NCBI GenBank assembly: GCA_945860705.1
Contig: CAMART010000006.1
Coordinates: 1 to 64,000, forward strand
Direction of reading: 5' to 3'
From: Chitinophaga pinensis
Lineage (GTDB): Bacteria > Bacteroidota > Bacteroidia > Chitinophagales > CAMDFR01
DNA: 64,000 bases
Shown: positions 1-7,005 of the stretch, piece by piece
Numbering within the stretch: position 1 is the first letter of the stretch
Layout: the number at the start of each line of letters is the position of its first letter
The notes under the pieces: generated by a model
Databases searched by the model: none
What the model was told of the DNA's origin: nothing
What the model saw: only the letters and a program-made list of their open reading frames with translations
Program-made: the position numbers and the translations under genes

Positions 1-864
1 CTCCATAAAATTCATAAACATTTCTCCATTTGCATCACCTCCACATGCATTATTGGGATTGTGTGGAAATGTAGGACAACCATAATTGAGTTCTTGACAT
101 GGTTTTGTATCACTTACAAAATCATCATCACAACTCCTCTCACAAGGATGCAATAAACCTAGCCAATGGCCAGTTTCGTGTGTCAGTGTTCTCCCTTTAT
201 TAAATGGTGCGGTTGCGGTGCCAATTCTACTAAAATAAGTATAACCTATTACTACTCCATCTTCTTCTGGAAACATAGATAGCTCATCAGGAAAAGTTGC
301 ATAGCCTAATGTTCCATTGATCAGATTACAAACCCATACATTTAAATATTGATTTGGATTCCAATTATCGCGTCCACCTGTTATATTAAATTTCACATCC
401 GAACCAAAATTCACATCTGCATCAAAACCAGTAGTAGAGGTAAATGTTCTAGTGATACCGTTGGTAGGATTGCCACTTGGGTCTGTTGTAGCTAAACAAA
501 ATTCATATTCAGCATCTCCTATAAACGGATAAAATGCATGCGTGCTCGCAAGTGTATCGGCATTTCTTTTTCTATAATCTTCGTTGAGTACTCTTATCTG
601 TTCGCGTATTTGTGTTTCGCTGATATTTTGTGTAGGTGTATTGTATACTACATGCAGTACTACAGGTATCGTTATTACCGCATTAGTTTTATTGCTAGTG
701 TTTCCAGCTAATGTAGACATGGTTGCTTCAGACTCTTTATGTATTTCTCTAAGTAGAGGATTGCTATTCAATTTTTCATTATAGATATGTTGCGACATAC
801 ACTTATGCTGTGCATTGCAAGCTATATAACCTAATAATATAAATTGAAGAAGAACATATTTCAT
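1..864 (-). CDS. M43 (pappalysin-like) zinc metalloprotease, C-terminus missing
   Basis: My reading of the reverse strand gives 288 codons from ATG at 864 to the window edge without a stop. Residues 1-19 look like a short export signal (hydrophobic, then CNAQ). Residues 229-239 read HETGHWLGLLH, the HExxHxxGxxH zinc site of metzincins, and MNFME near residue 284 fits the Met-turn that follows in M43 enzymes such as ulilysin and cytophagalysin. Cysteines after the zinc site also suit the family. The product should be a secreted or surface protease; any sorting tail lies outside the window. The gene starts 17 bases after the rarA stop on the same strand and is probably cotranscribed with it. 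Family call is firm, substrate unknown. Confidence 0.88.
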   Translation of the reverse strand, partial: MKYVLLQFILLGYIACNAQHKCMSQHIYNEKLNSNPLLREIHKESEATMSTLAGNTSNKTNAVITIPVVLHVVYNTPTQNISETQIREQIRVLNEDYRKRNADTLASTHAFYPFIGDAEYEFCLATTDPSGNPTNGITRTFTSTTGFDADVNFGSDVKFNITGGRDNWNPNQYLNVWVCNLINGTLGYATFPDELSMFPEEDGVVIGYTYFSRIGTATAPFNKGRTLTHETGHWLGLLHPCERSCDDDFVSDTKPCQELNYGCPTFPHNPNNACGGDANGEMFMNFME

Positions 865-881
865 TTGATAGAATTTTTTAT

Positions 882-2156
882 TTAATAATTGTATTTTTCT
901 TTCCAGCATTTTTTCAAATAGTTTCTGAGTTCATTTTCTCTTGCATTCAAACCTGGATTATATATTTGAGTGCCACTTATTTCGCTAGGCAAAAATTCTT
1001 GTTCAGCAAAATTGCCTTCGTACTCATGTGCATATTTATAATCGGTTCCATAGTTCAAACTCTTCATCAATTTAGTTGGTGCATTTCTTAGATGCAAAGG
1101 TACTGCCGATTGTTCATACTCTTTGGCCAATTTTTTTGCAGTAGCTATTGCTGTATAAGAGGCATTACTTTTTGGAGATGAAGCTAAATAAATCACTGTT
1201 TGAGATAAGATCAAATCACATTCTGGATAACCTATTTTACTCACCGCATCAAAACAAGTATTCGCCATGATGAGCGCAGTAGGATTGGCATTGCCGATGT
1301 CTTCACTTGCAAGAATCAACATTCTTCTAGCTATAAATTTTGGGTCTTCACCAGCAAGTATCATTCTTGCTAAATAAAACAATGCTGCATTGGGGTCACT
1401 TCCTCGCATAGATTTGATAAATGCAGAAATGATATCATAGTGCATCTCTCCATTTTTATCATACAGCGCTTGTTTATTTTGCAAAACGTTTTTTACTAAC
1501 TCATTCGTGATAATAATGCTATCTGTATTTTGTACATCTACTATTATCTCTAGTAGATTGAGCAGTTTACGAGCATCGCCTCCACTAAAATAGATAAGCG
1601 CATCATGCTCTTGTATTTCTATATGTTTCGTTTTTAAAATTTCATCATGTGTGATAGCATGATGAAGTAAATTGACTAAATCTTTTTGCTCTAGTTCTTT
1701 GAGTATATATACCTGACATCTAGAAAGCAAAGCGTTATTTACTTCAAAGGAAGGATTTTCTGTGGTAGCACCTATCAGCGTGATGATTCCTTTTTCTACT
1801 GCAGCCAATAAGGAATCTTGTTGCGATTTATTAAAACGATGTATTTCATCGATGAATAATAACGCTTTACCTAATTTACCAGCCGTTTCTATCACGGCAC
1901 GTATTTCTTTCACTCCTGCATCTATAGCACTCAAACTAAAAAACTGCAAATCACTTTCTTTGGATAAGATTCGTGCAAGCGTAGTTTTGCCCACACCTGG
2001 CGGTCCCCAAAAGATGATAGAAGGTATTTTTTTGTTTTGAACTGCTTGATATAAAACCGCATTTGGCGCAGTGAGATGTTCCTGACCCATCACATCACTC
2101 AATGTTTTAGGTCTTAGTCGCTCCGCTAAAGGAAGTATATGCTTTTGCTCACTCAT
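882..2156 (-). CDS. rarA: Replication-associated recombination protein A (RarA/MgsA AAA+ ATPase)
   Basis: A clamp-loader-like AAA+ ATPase that acts at stalled replication forks. Visible motifs are the Walker A GPPGVGKTT, the Walker B LLFIDEIHRF, and a sensor-1 segment GATTENPSFEVN. The C-terminal half matches the RarA tetramerisation region (RGSDPNAALFYLARM, ASEDIGNANP). An upstream in-frame ATG at 2168 exists, but a promoter-like TAACTTTA box (minus strand, 2168-2175) overlaps that codon. I therefore place the start at the ATG at 2156 (MSEQKH), giving 424 residues, the usual family length. It is divergent from pyrD, and the metalloprotease gene follows closely. The function call is secure; the start rests on the promoter argument. 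Confidence 0.93.
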   Translation of the reverse strand: MSEQKHILPLAERLRPKTLSDVMGQEHLTAPNAVLYQAVQNKKIPSIIFWGPPGVGKTTLARILSKESDLQFFSLSAIDAGVKEIRAVIETAGKLGKALLFIDEIHRFNKSQQDSLLAAVEKGIITLIGATTENPSFEVNNALLSRCQVYILKELEQKDLVNLLHHAITHDEILKTKHIEIQEHDALIYFSGGDARKLLNLLEIIVDVQNTDSIIITNELVKNVLQNKQALYDKNGEMHYDIISAFIKSMRGSDPNAALFYLARMILAGEDPKFIARRMLILASEDIGNANPTALIMANTCFDAVSKIGYPECDLILSQTVIYLASSPKSNASYTAIATAKKLAKEYEQSAVPLHLRNAPTKLMKSLNYGTDYKYAHEYEGNFAEQEFLPSEISGTQIYNPGLNARENELRNYLKKCWKEKYNY

Positions 2157-2167
2157 GATTTGAACCA

Positions 2168-2197
2168 TAAAGTTAGGAAATATTTATTTAGTAGCAA
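2168..2197 (-). promoter_or_regulatory. Putative rarA promoter (TTG-N19-TAACTTTA)
   Basis: On the minus strand TTG (2197-2195) is followed after exactly 19 bases by TAACTTTA (2175-2168), one base off the Bacteroidota -7 consensus TAnnTTTG. The TTG lies in the first unit of the heptamer array. Transcription would start a few bases before the ATG at 2156, so the leader is very short. Confidence 0.5.
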
Positions 2198-2274
2198 GTA
2201 GTAAGTAGCAAGAATCAAGTAGTAAGAATCAAGAACCAAGTAGTAAGAAGTAAGTAGCAAGAATTGTGAATCTT
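2191..2274. repeat. Degenerate heptanucleotide tandem array
   Basis: From 2191 the sequence is in strict 7-base register: GTAGCAA, GTAGTAA, GTAGCAA, GAATCAA, GTAGTAA, GAATCAA, GAACCAA, GTAGTAA, GAAGTAA, GTAGCAA, followed by two decayed units. The consensus is G(T/A)A(G/T)(C/T)AA. It lies between the divergent genes rarA and pyrD. Confidence 0.85.
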
Positions 2275-2361
2275 GATTTTTATACAATTTAAGACAAAGC
2301 CTTTTCTCAAATCCATTAATTATATTCTAACTAATCGAGCCTTGGCTTGACTAAAGTCTTA

Positions 2362-2389
2362 TATCTTGATACTTGATACTAACATCTAA
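2362..2389. repeat. Short heptamer array upstream of pyrD
   Basis: Units TATCTTG, ATACTTG, ATACTAA and CATCTAA keep a 7-base register. Read on the other strand the first two match the CAAGTAT-like units of the array at 2191. The second unit supplies the TTG of the pyrD promoter. Confidence 0.65.
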
Positions 2390-2402
2390 TTTTCTACCTT
2401 TG
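2373..2402 (+). promoter_or_regulatory. pyrD promoter (TTG-N19-TACCTTTG)
   Basis: TTG at 2373-2375, 19 bases, then TACCTTTG at 2395-2402, an exact match to the Bacteroidota sigma-A-type TAnnTTTG box. The GTG start at 2418 lies 15 bases downstream, so the leader is only about ten bases. Confidence 0.75.
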
Positions 2403-2417
2403 TAAAAAATCCGAAAA

Positions 2418-3464
2418 GTGTATTCTATTCTACTTAAAATATTGTTTTTGTTCGATGCGGAAAAAGTGCATCATTTCACCCTTAATTTTTTATACTATTT
2501 CATCAAATTTCCTTTTGCTAAATCTTTTTTAAGAGCCTTGTTTTTAGTAGAAAATAATGCCTTAGTCGTAAAAAAATGGGGATTGACTTTTCGAAATCCT
2601 GTAGGACTTGCAGCTGGTTTTGATAAAAACGCCAAATATATTGAAGTGATGGAATGTCTCGGTTTTGGTTATGTAGAAATCGGAACAGTAACTCCTGTTG
2701 GCCAGCCAGGAAATGATTTGCCACGTCTGTTTCGATTGAAAGCAGACAAAGCCATCATCAATAGAATGGGATTTAATAATGATGGGGCAGATATTATTGT
2801 AGAGCGACTAAAAGCATTGAAAGATAGAAAAATAATTATTGGTGGAAATATTGGTAAAAATAAAATCACACCCAACGAAAATGCCGTTGATGATTATGTG
2901 ATTTGTTTCAATAAATTATTTGAGTATGTCGATTATTTTGTGGTGAATGTGAGTTCGCCCAATACGCCAGGATTGCGCGCACTCCAAGACAAAGATAGTT
3001 TGCTTCAAATATTAAGTGCTTTACAAAAAATCAATTTAGCGAAGTCGAATCCCAAACCAATCTTATTAAAAATTGCACCTGATTTGGGTGAAGAACAAAT
3101 ACAAGAAATAGTAGAGATAGTGACTGAAACCAAAATACAAGGCATCATAGCTACCAATACTACTATCAGTCGTGAACCATTAACTACATCATCAGCCATA
3201 GTAGAAGCTATAGGAGCAGGAGGACTGAGTGGCTTACCAGTAAAAGAAAAAACCAATCGAGTAATCGAATTGATACAAGAAAAATCGAATAAAAGTATCG
3301 ACATCATTGGTGTAGGTGGTATCATGAATGCAAATGATGCACTACAAAAATTTCAATTAGGTTGCGAACTCATCCAAATCTATTCTGGATTTATTTATGT
3401 AGGACCAGGATTGATAAAGCAGATTAATAACAAGAGGCTAGATAATAGGCGCTTGATTTTTTAA
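2418..3464 (+). CDS. pyrD: Dihydroorotate dehydrogenase (quinone), class 2
   Basis: Oxidises dihydroorotate to orotate in pyrimidine synthesis, passing electrons to the quinone pool. The 348-residue length and the N-terminal hydrophobic helix region (about residues 1-45) indicate the membrane-associated class 2 enzyme. Visible motifs are the FMN segment AAGFDKNAKYIE, the catalytic-serine segment NVSSPNTPGLR, TNTT, GAGGLSG, GVGGI and the terminal YSGFIYVGPGLIKQI. The start is GTG, close behind a good promoter. The last dozen codons (RLDNRRLIF tail) look like a neighbouring heptamer array that has become coding sequence. Function is secure. Confidence 0.95.
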   Translation: MYSILLKILFLFDAEKVHHFTLNFLYYFIKFPFAKSFLRALFLVENNALVVKKWGLTFRNPVGLAAGFDKNAKYIEVMECLGFGYVEIGTVTPVGQPGNDLPRLFRLKADKAIINRMGFNNDGADIIVERLKALKDRKIIIGGNIGKNKITPNENAVDDYVICFNKLFEYVDYFVVNVSSPNTPGLRALQDKDSLLQILSALQKINLAKSNPKPILLKIAPDLGEEQIQEIVEIVTETKIQGIIATNTTISREPLTTSSAIVEAIGAGGLSGLPVKEKTNRVIELIQEKSNKSIDIIGVGGIMNANDALQKFQLGCELIQIYSGFIYVGPGLIKQINNKRLDNRRLIF

Positions 3465-3497
3465 TCTTAATAACTTATTACTTTTCGCTTTTCACGA
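3463..3497. repeat. Weak heptamer array after pyrD
   Basis: AATCTTA, ATAACTT, ATTACTT, TTCGCTT and TTCACGA run in 7-base register immediately after the pyrD stop. It is more degenerate than the other arrays. Confidence 0.4.
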
Positions 3498-3558
3498 TTT
3501 GGAATGATTAATTCTACTACTTGATCTCGTCCTTAGACGAAACTAAATGTTTCTTTTT

Positions 3559-3586
3559 TCTAGTATCTAACATCTAGCGTCTAGAT
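3559..3586. repeat. Heptamer array abutting the pbpC stop codon
   Basis: Four units, TCTAGTA, TCTAACA, TCTAGCG and TCTAGAT, end at the base next to the pbpC stop codon (minus-strand TGA, 3587-3589). The same unit type recurs beside the alpha-2-macroglobulin stop at 9512-9546. Confidence 0.75.
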
Positions 3587-5932
3587 TCACATATCCACGT
3601 ACTTCACCGTCACTGTCACATTGGTGTTTCTGCCTTTATCGTCACTACAACTGATTTTTAAGATGCCTTCTTCAGGTTGTATAAATATTTTTTCATTGGC
3701 ATTCACTTCTTTCAGCAATTGATTATTGACATACCAATACACTTTTTTTACATCAATACTGGTTTGGCAAGCGAGCATTAGTTGATTCGTTTCTTTTTTG
3801 TCGAGTAGGTAACTCATATTATTGCTGGGGCTAGTTATCTCTGGAGCACCGTATTCATAGATTTTTTCGCAGTTTGGATTGTGGTCGGGTATTTTTTCAT
3901 ATGGCAGAAAATGCTGTTCGAAATATGCCAACATTTCTGGTTCGTGATTCATCACTTCTTTTTTCTTATATCCATATTCAGGTAAGCATGCGGTACAATA
4001 ACTGATTTTTTCATCATCACTCACATAGATTTCTTTGAGGTGATTGCAGACGCTATTGCCACTGAGCAAAGGAATATAATAATCCATCACTTGATTCGTA
4101 CAATAGGAGTTGGGTCGCTTTCCGGTAAGATTGCACACGTATCTAAAATCCAATTCTTTAGGCATCGCATACCAATCATTTTTGCTATTGTACGCTAGAT
4201 TATTAAAAATTTCAAAAAGCAATGGCGTGGCGATATCTGTTCCAGTCAGCTCGGGTACGCCTTCGCCAGTGAAGTTGCCACACCAAACCCCTACCGTATA
4301 TTTTTTATTGAAACCAATACTCCAAGCATCTCTTCTACCATAAGAAGTACCAGTTTTCCACGCTATTTTTGGTAAGTGAAAACTATTTTCATAAGATACA
4401 GGAAAATCTGGTCGAGCTTTTTCGGTAAGAATTTCAGTAATCATAAATGCACTTGCCGGACTTAAAATATTTTTACTAATAAGTGCATTGTCCTTTTCTT
4501 TAAGCCAAGAAATATTTTGCCATTTTCCTTGAAGAGCTATCATCGCATACATATTGGTCAGCTCTTCTAATGTAATACCACAGCCACCCAGAGCCATAGA
4601 CAAGCCAAGATGTTTTTCATCTTTTTTTATCTGCTTGCAATCCATCTCAATCAGTTTTTTCGAAAAGGTATCGGCACTCAATTGATTCAGTAATTTTACA
4701 GCAGGTATATTCAGCGAATAGGAGAGTGCCTTTTCTACTGTGACATACCCATTAAATTTTCTATCAAAATTTTCGGGCCTATATCCATTGAAATTGACAC
4801 TCACATCAGTCATCATCATTTTAGGTGTGATCCATCCTTTGTCCATGCAAAGCCCATAGAGTAATGGTTTTAGGGTGCTTCCAGGTTGTCTATTGGCTTT
4901 TATACCATCTACTTGTCCACCATCATTCGTATTATTAAAATCTGCAGAACCAACATAGGCTACAATTTTTGAAGTTTCATTATCTATAATGATACAAGCA
5001 GCATTTTTGATGTTTTGGTGATTGATTTTTTGGATATAGTTTTTACAAATCTCTTCCACTTCACTCTGCGTTTTCATACTTAGGTTAGTATGAATATTTG
5101 CCAATTGCGGATATTGTTTTATCATTCTCCTACAGAAATGTGGAGCAAGTTTTGGTGAGATATTTCTTTTTGCAGTGAGCGATTCACTGAGTGCATCTTC
5201 CACTTCTTTCTTATCAAATATTTTTTCTTGTTCAAATCGTTTGAGCCATTTATTCCGTTCTTCTACTAGAGTGCCGTTGTTCTTGCCTATGATGAGCGAG
5301 GAAGGTCTGTTGGGAATGATAGCAAGCGTAGTGATTTCAGCCAGACTCAAAAAATCAGGATTTTTTTGAAAGTAAAAAAGCGATGCAGATTTCACTCCTT
5401 CTATATTTCCTCCGTAGGGCACTAGATTTAAATAAAATTGTAAAATTTCTGCTTTGCTATATTTTAGTTCCAATTGTGTAGCTCTAAAAATCTCAATGAT
5501 TTTACTAAAATACGTTCTTCGTTTTGGTTCGAGCATACGAGCCACTTGCATGGTGATGGTAGAAGCACCACTAGTTCGTTTGTGATAGATGATATTATTG
5601 ACCAATGCTCTACCTATAGCTATAATATTGATACCAGGATGATAGTAAAAATATTTATCTTCTTTGGCTATGATGGCTTTTTTGAGTGAAGGAGAAATTT
5701 CGTTGAGTTCGGTATACAGTCGCCATTTATCATCGTAGGTAAGAAATGTTTGAAGCACCTGTCCATCTTTATCTAAAACACTTTGGCTATAATCTATATT
5801 TATTTCTAATGGGAAAATAAGATTTAGAATAAAATAAAAAAGGACAATAACTCCAATAAAAATAGAGGAGCACTTCACCCATTTTTTTTGAAATAATTGT
5901 TTTGAATATGTGATAATATTTTGAAAAGTCAC
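3587..5932 (-). CDS. pbpC: Penicillin-binding protein 1C (bifunctional transglycosylase/transpeptidase)
   Basis: A periplasmic peptidoglycan synthase with one N-terminal membrane anchor (about residues 22-40). The glycosyltransferase domain carries EDKYFYYHPG from catalytic E91. The transpeptidase domain has STLK (352-355, nucleophile S352), SLN (406-408) and KTGT (526-529). The last 90 or so residues form the biPBP_C domain typical of PBP1C. The 781-residue length is normal. The start is GTG (5932); a small shift is possible. PBP1C is classically paired with a bacterial alpha-2-macroglobulin, and one lies on the same strand at 9548-14941, separated here by a toxin-antitoxin pair and a TonB receptor. 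Confidence 0.93.
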   Translation of the reverse strand: MTFQNIITYSKQLFQKKWVKCSSIFIGVIVLFYFILNLIFPLEINIDYSQSVLDKDGQVLQTFLTYDDKWRLYTELNEISPSLKKAIIAKEDKYFYYHPGINIIAIGRALVNNIIYHKRTSGASTITMQVARMLEPKRRTYFSKIIEIFRATQLELKYSKAEILQFYLNLVPYGGNIEGVKSASLFYFQKNPDFLSLAEITTLAIIPNRPSSLIIGKNNGTLVEERNKWLKRFEQEKIFDKKEVEDALSESLTAKRNISPKLAPHFCRRMIKQYPQLANIHTNLSMKTQSEVEEICKNYIQKINHQNIKNAACIIIDNETSKIVAYVGSADFNNTNDGGQVDGIKANRQPGSTLKPLLYGLCMDKGWITPKMMMTDVSVNFNGYRPENFDRKFNGYVTVEKALSYSLNIPAVKLLNQLSADTFSKKLIEMDCKQIKKDEKHLGLSMALGGCGITLEELTNMYAMIALQGKWQNISWLKEKDNALISKNILSPASAFMITEILTEKARPDFPVSYENSFHLPKIAWKTGTSYGRRDAWSIGFNKKYTVGVWCGNFTGEGVPELTGTDIATPLLFEIFNNLAYNSKNDWYAMPKELDFRYVCNLTGKRPNSYCTNQVMDYYIPLLSGNSVCNHLKEIYVSDDEKISYCTACLPEYGYKKKEVMNHEPEMLAYFEQHFLPYEKIPDHNPNCEKIYEYGAPEITSPSNNMSYLLDKKETNQLMLACQTSIDVKKVYWYVNNQLLKEVNANEKIFIQPEEGILKISCSDDKGRNTNVTVTVKYVDM

Positions 5933-6075
5933 GATGTAATATTAACGAAATATTTGAATAGATATGTATATTAGAATTACTTTATGTTTGGTTATATATA
6001 TTATTTTCTTCTATTCAATAATGCCAATTAATAGGTCGGTCAAAAGTCTAACCTGAGGCCGAAAGTAAATATTAT

Positions 6076-6360
6076 TTAAAATGAGTGATTTGAGCGATTA
6101 TCAATAAATGTAATTATGTAGATTTGTTTATTGATGGTTGTATAGATTAGTGAATTTATAGAATCTATGTTGCATTTTTTTAATCCTAATATTTTAGAAC
6201 TAGGACAAATATCCTTATGATTAATAATTTTATTAATTAATTGATCTACGTTATTTTGAAATGAATTTACTTCTGTTAAAGTCCATTTTTCAAAAATAAA
6301 ATCAACTATATTCAGATATGTTTCAAGTGCAGTTTCAGTCCAAACGACTTCTTGTTTCAC
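6076..6360 (-). CDS. RelE/ParE-family toxin
   Basis: A 94-residue protein with the look of a RelE/ParE toxin: an N-terminal segment like VVWTETALETYLNIVDFI, two helices, then a C-terminal beta-rich part (LIYTTINKQIYIITFIDNR). It starts with GTG overlapping the TGA of the upstream gene by four bases, the standard coupling of antitoxin and toxin. RelE members cleave mRNA on ribosomes and ParE members poison gyrase; the sequence does not tell me which applies. The pair sits between pbpC and the TonB receptor and may be an acquired insertion. Confidence 0.75.
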   Translation of the reverse strand: MKQEVVWTETALETYLNIVDFIFEKWTLTEVNSFQNNVDQLINKIINHKDICPSSKILGLKKCNIDSINSLIYTTINKQIYIITFIDNRSNHSF

Positions 6361-6608
6361 TTTGATATTTTTTTGATGTGTTTATTTATTTTAGTCACGG
6401 CATCTTCATGAGTTAAAATTCGCTGATTTGCTATATCATCTATGCCTTTTTTTATATAATGTGCCTGCTCTTCTGATAGCGTATTTGCCCAATCTGTATC
6501 ATTATGTTTGTAGGTTAAAAAGTCTATATATTTTTCTACTTCAGCTAATAAATTATCTGGTAGTTTTTTTAGTTTATCATTTATATTGTCAAAATATATA
6601 GTATTCAT
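6357..6608 (-). CDS. Putative antitoxin of the RelE/ParE-type module
   Basis: An 83-residue protein (MNTIYFDNI start at 6608; a longer in-frame start at 6632 is less likely). The N-terminal segment KLKKLPDNLLAEVEKYIDFL resembles DUF2281-type antitoxin helices, and the C-terminal part is charged and probably flexible, as expected for toxin wrapping. Gene order antitoxin-toxin with a four-base overlap supports the role. A TATATTTG promoter box and an 18-base near-palindrome lie directly upstream, which would allow autorepression. I see no clear HTH or AbrB fold, so the DNA-binding mode is open. Confidence 0.65.
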   Translation of the reverse strand: MNTIYFDNINDKLKKLPDNLLAEVEKYIDFLTYKHNDTDWANTLSEEQAHYIKKGIDDIANQRILTHEDAVTKINKHIKKISK

Positions 6609-6626
6609 TGTATTACAATAATTAAA

Positions 6627-6644
6627 TATCAATAATTAATGATA
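6627..6644. promoter_or_regulatory. Palindromic operator candidate of the toxin-antitoxin operon
   Basis: TATCAATAATTAATGATA is an 18-base inverted repeat with eight of nine pairs matching. It lies between the promoter box at 6646-6653 and the antitoxin start at 6608, so bound antitoxin would cover the transcription start. Confidence 0.5.
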
Positions 6645-6645
6645 C

Positions 6646-6653
6646 CAAATATA
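6646..6653 (-). promoter_or_regulatory. Toxin-antitoxin -7 box (TATATTTG)
   Basis: Minus-strand TATATTTG matches TAnnTTTG exactly, 38 bases before the antitoxin ATG. I found no TTG at the preferred 19-base spacing. Confidence 0.5.
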
Positions 6654-7005
6654 ATAATATTTAACTAATTATAAAAATGCAAAATTGGATTAACTAGATA
6701 AGTCACAAATGCCTATGTTATAAGCCTATTGTCATTGAATAGTTTTATCTACAAAACAAGTTTGCTTATATGCTTGGGATAATGCATCATTAAAATGGTG
6801 TGGCAGATAAATTGACTAAAAAGATAAATGTTGATGCCACGCCTTTTTTTAATGAGCATAAGTAAATGTAGTTTTGTGATAAAAGGATTCAAAGACTTGA
6901 TTTTTTGTTTCTTTTGTATCAAGACAAAAGAAATCGCCGAAGGCAAAAATGCGCATATCTTAGAGTATATTCTATTTGGGTAATACAATAGATAAATTGT
7001 GAAAA
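6654..7005. repeat. Intergenic region with a dispersed Bacteroidota-type element
   Basis: This stretch holds no convincing gene. Its centre (6896-6944, best read on the minus strand) contains two hairpins: CTTTTGT/ACAAAAG with a 6-base loop (6911-6930) and GCC-GAA-GGC (6936-6944). I recall this string (CCTTCGGCGATTTCTTTTGT and what follows) from many Bacteroidota intergenic regions, where it is often miscalled as a small protein. A 79-codon minus-strand reading (6749-6988) crosses it and is probably such an artefact. Confidence 0.5.

Noticed and set aside
584-784. 66-codon plus-strand reading frame near the left edge
   Set aside because: It lies antisense to the metalloprotease gene, whose zinc motif and reading frame are clear.
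2191-2274. CRISPR-like array
   Set aside because: The period is 7 bases without spacers; units are degenerate and no cas genes are present.
6749-6988. 79-codon minus-strand reading frame between the toxin-antitoxin pair and the TonB receptor
   Set aside because: It crosses the dispersed hairpin element, has no start context or recognisable fold, and its translation resembles spurious peptides seen with this element in other Bacteroidota.
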